Of a stretch of DNA of 64,000 nucleotides, positions 63,381-64,000 are shown in pieces. The first letter of the stretch is position 1. Each line of letters opens with the position of its first letter. The DNA is taken from the NCBI RefSeq assembly GCF_014356525.2, contig NC_052504.1, positions 66,550,383 to 66,614,382 on the forward strand, given 5' to 3'. The notes below the pieces were generated by a model, which did not search any database, was not told the origin of the DNA, and saw only the letters and a program-made list of their open reading frames with translations. The stretch is from Nilaparvata lugens (Eukaryota > Arthropoda > Insecta > Hemiptera > Delphacidae). A program made the position numbers and the translations under genes.

Positions 63381-64000
63381 TTAATCATTGAGACAGTCCT
63401 TTTGAATTCCATATTTTGCACTCTCTGAAACACCAAGGCAACTGATGTTCGCTGAAACCTTCTGCCTGATCACTCCAACAGTAGATATAATAATAGGGAC
63501 AGTTGTAACTTTTTCCTGCTTCCAGACATCCCTGATCTCAGCAGCCAGGGGGAGATACTTGGATATTTTCTCATTGTAATATTGTTCCAAGTTGTGGCAA
63601 GGCAACATGGTATGCCAACATCAATCAAAATAGTCTCCCTGGCTGTCTTGTCCATGAGGATAATGTCTGGCCGGTTGTGCACAACTGTCCTGTCAGTCAG
63701 CACTGAGCGATCCCAATACATCTTGTGTGTATCATTCTCAAGTACAGAAAGTGGCTTGTATAAATAGTAAGGCAGTTTTTGATCCACTAGACCAAACTTC
63801 TGGGCAAGATCCTGGTGTAGGATCCCAGCAACAGAGTTGTGGCGCCTTAAGTAGTCTGTAGCTGCCATCAACTCACTATCTGACATAATGTGTTGCAATG
63901 TTTCGGGAGCCATACCACATCTTCTACACAAGTCACCATTTATAGGCAGCTTTAATATATGCTTCTTGTAGTTCTTAGTAGCTATTACTTGGTCTTGAAT
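63381..64000 (-). pseudogene. LINE C-terminus with restriction-like endonuclease motif (R2/R4 group), runs off the window
   Basis: The minus strand reads MCRRCGMAPETLQHIM (C-x2-C...H zinc knuckle) near 63931, then DYLRRHNSVAGILHQDLA, YWDRSVLTDRTVVHNRPDII and ETILIDVGIP. The RPD followed by a second Asp in IDV is the PD-(D/E)xK-like core of REL-type LINE endonucleases. It continues in another frame as KYLPLAAEIRDVWKQEKVTT and VPIIISTVGVI, so there is a frameshift near 63590. The RT would lie to the right, outside the window. Confidence 0.75.

Overview
This is a eukaryotic, AT-rich, intron- and transposon-dense window. The interspersed repeats, especially the family with actttccttgcc ends and a central TG/CA microsatellite, together with the insect-like protein sequences, suggest a hemipteran insect, most likely a planthopper (Nilaparvata-like). 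The species call is inference from repeat style only. There are no operons, CRISPR arrays or prokaryotic features.

One host gene dominates. Twenty-six coding exons on the + strand, from the ATG at 7276 to a donor at 63188, encode the condensin I subunit CAP-D2 (NCAPD2, condensin complex subunit 1), a HEAT-repeat protein of mitotic chromosome condensation. Every exon has AG/GT borders. Phases agree at every junction except one: exon 21 (ends phase 0, 39731) cannot join exon 22 (needs a phase-2 donor, 51669). About 43 residues that the family has at this point are absent from the 11.9 kb between them. The 3' end of the gene lies beyond the window. A candidate promoter near 6.2 kb has an E2F-type site, and a possible spliced 5' leader carries a short upstream ORF.

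Layout: 1-6180 is upstream DNA with a MITE, a Helentron-like element, a composite repeat and two LINE tails. 6180-18131 holds the promoter and exons 1-10, with a dead LINE in intron 8 and SINEs in intron 6. 18132-25136 is intron 10, packed with foldback elements, a Helentron-like copy and a duplicated repeat with GAA-like tails. 25137-32258 holds exons 11-19, with a tRNA-derived SINE carrying a tiny palindromic insertion. 32259-38806 is intron 19, a three-level nest: a pogo/Tigger-type MITE split by a full-length LINE, itself split by a Helentron-like element. 38807-51668 holds exons 20-21 and the giant intron 21, with an RTE-like LINE, a foldback element, a mariner-like element and two further LINEs, one with a PHD-finger ORF1. 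51669-54086 holds exons 22-25. 54087-63121 is intron 25. It contains, antisense, a broken multi-exon gene for a Mutator-like transposase domain joined to a YqaJ-type exonuclease domain. After exon 26 the window ends in an R2/R4-type LINE remnant with a restriction-like endonuclease motif.

Only the condensin gene looks functional. The remaining proteins belong to mobile elements and carry stops, frameshifts, truncations or insertions, apart from LINE ORF1 at 37514-38320, which is open. The most unusual items are the antisense Mutator-like/YqaJ gene, the missing condensin exon and the stratified insertion nests that record the order of transposition.
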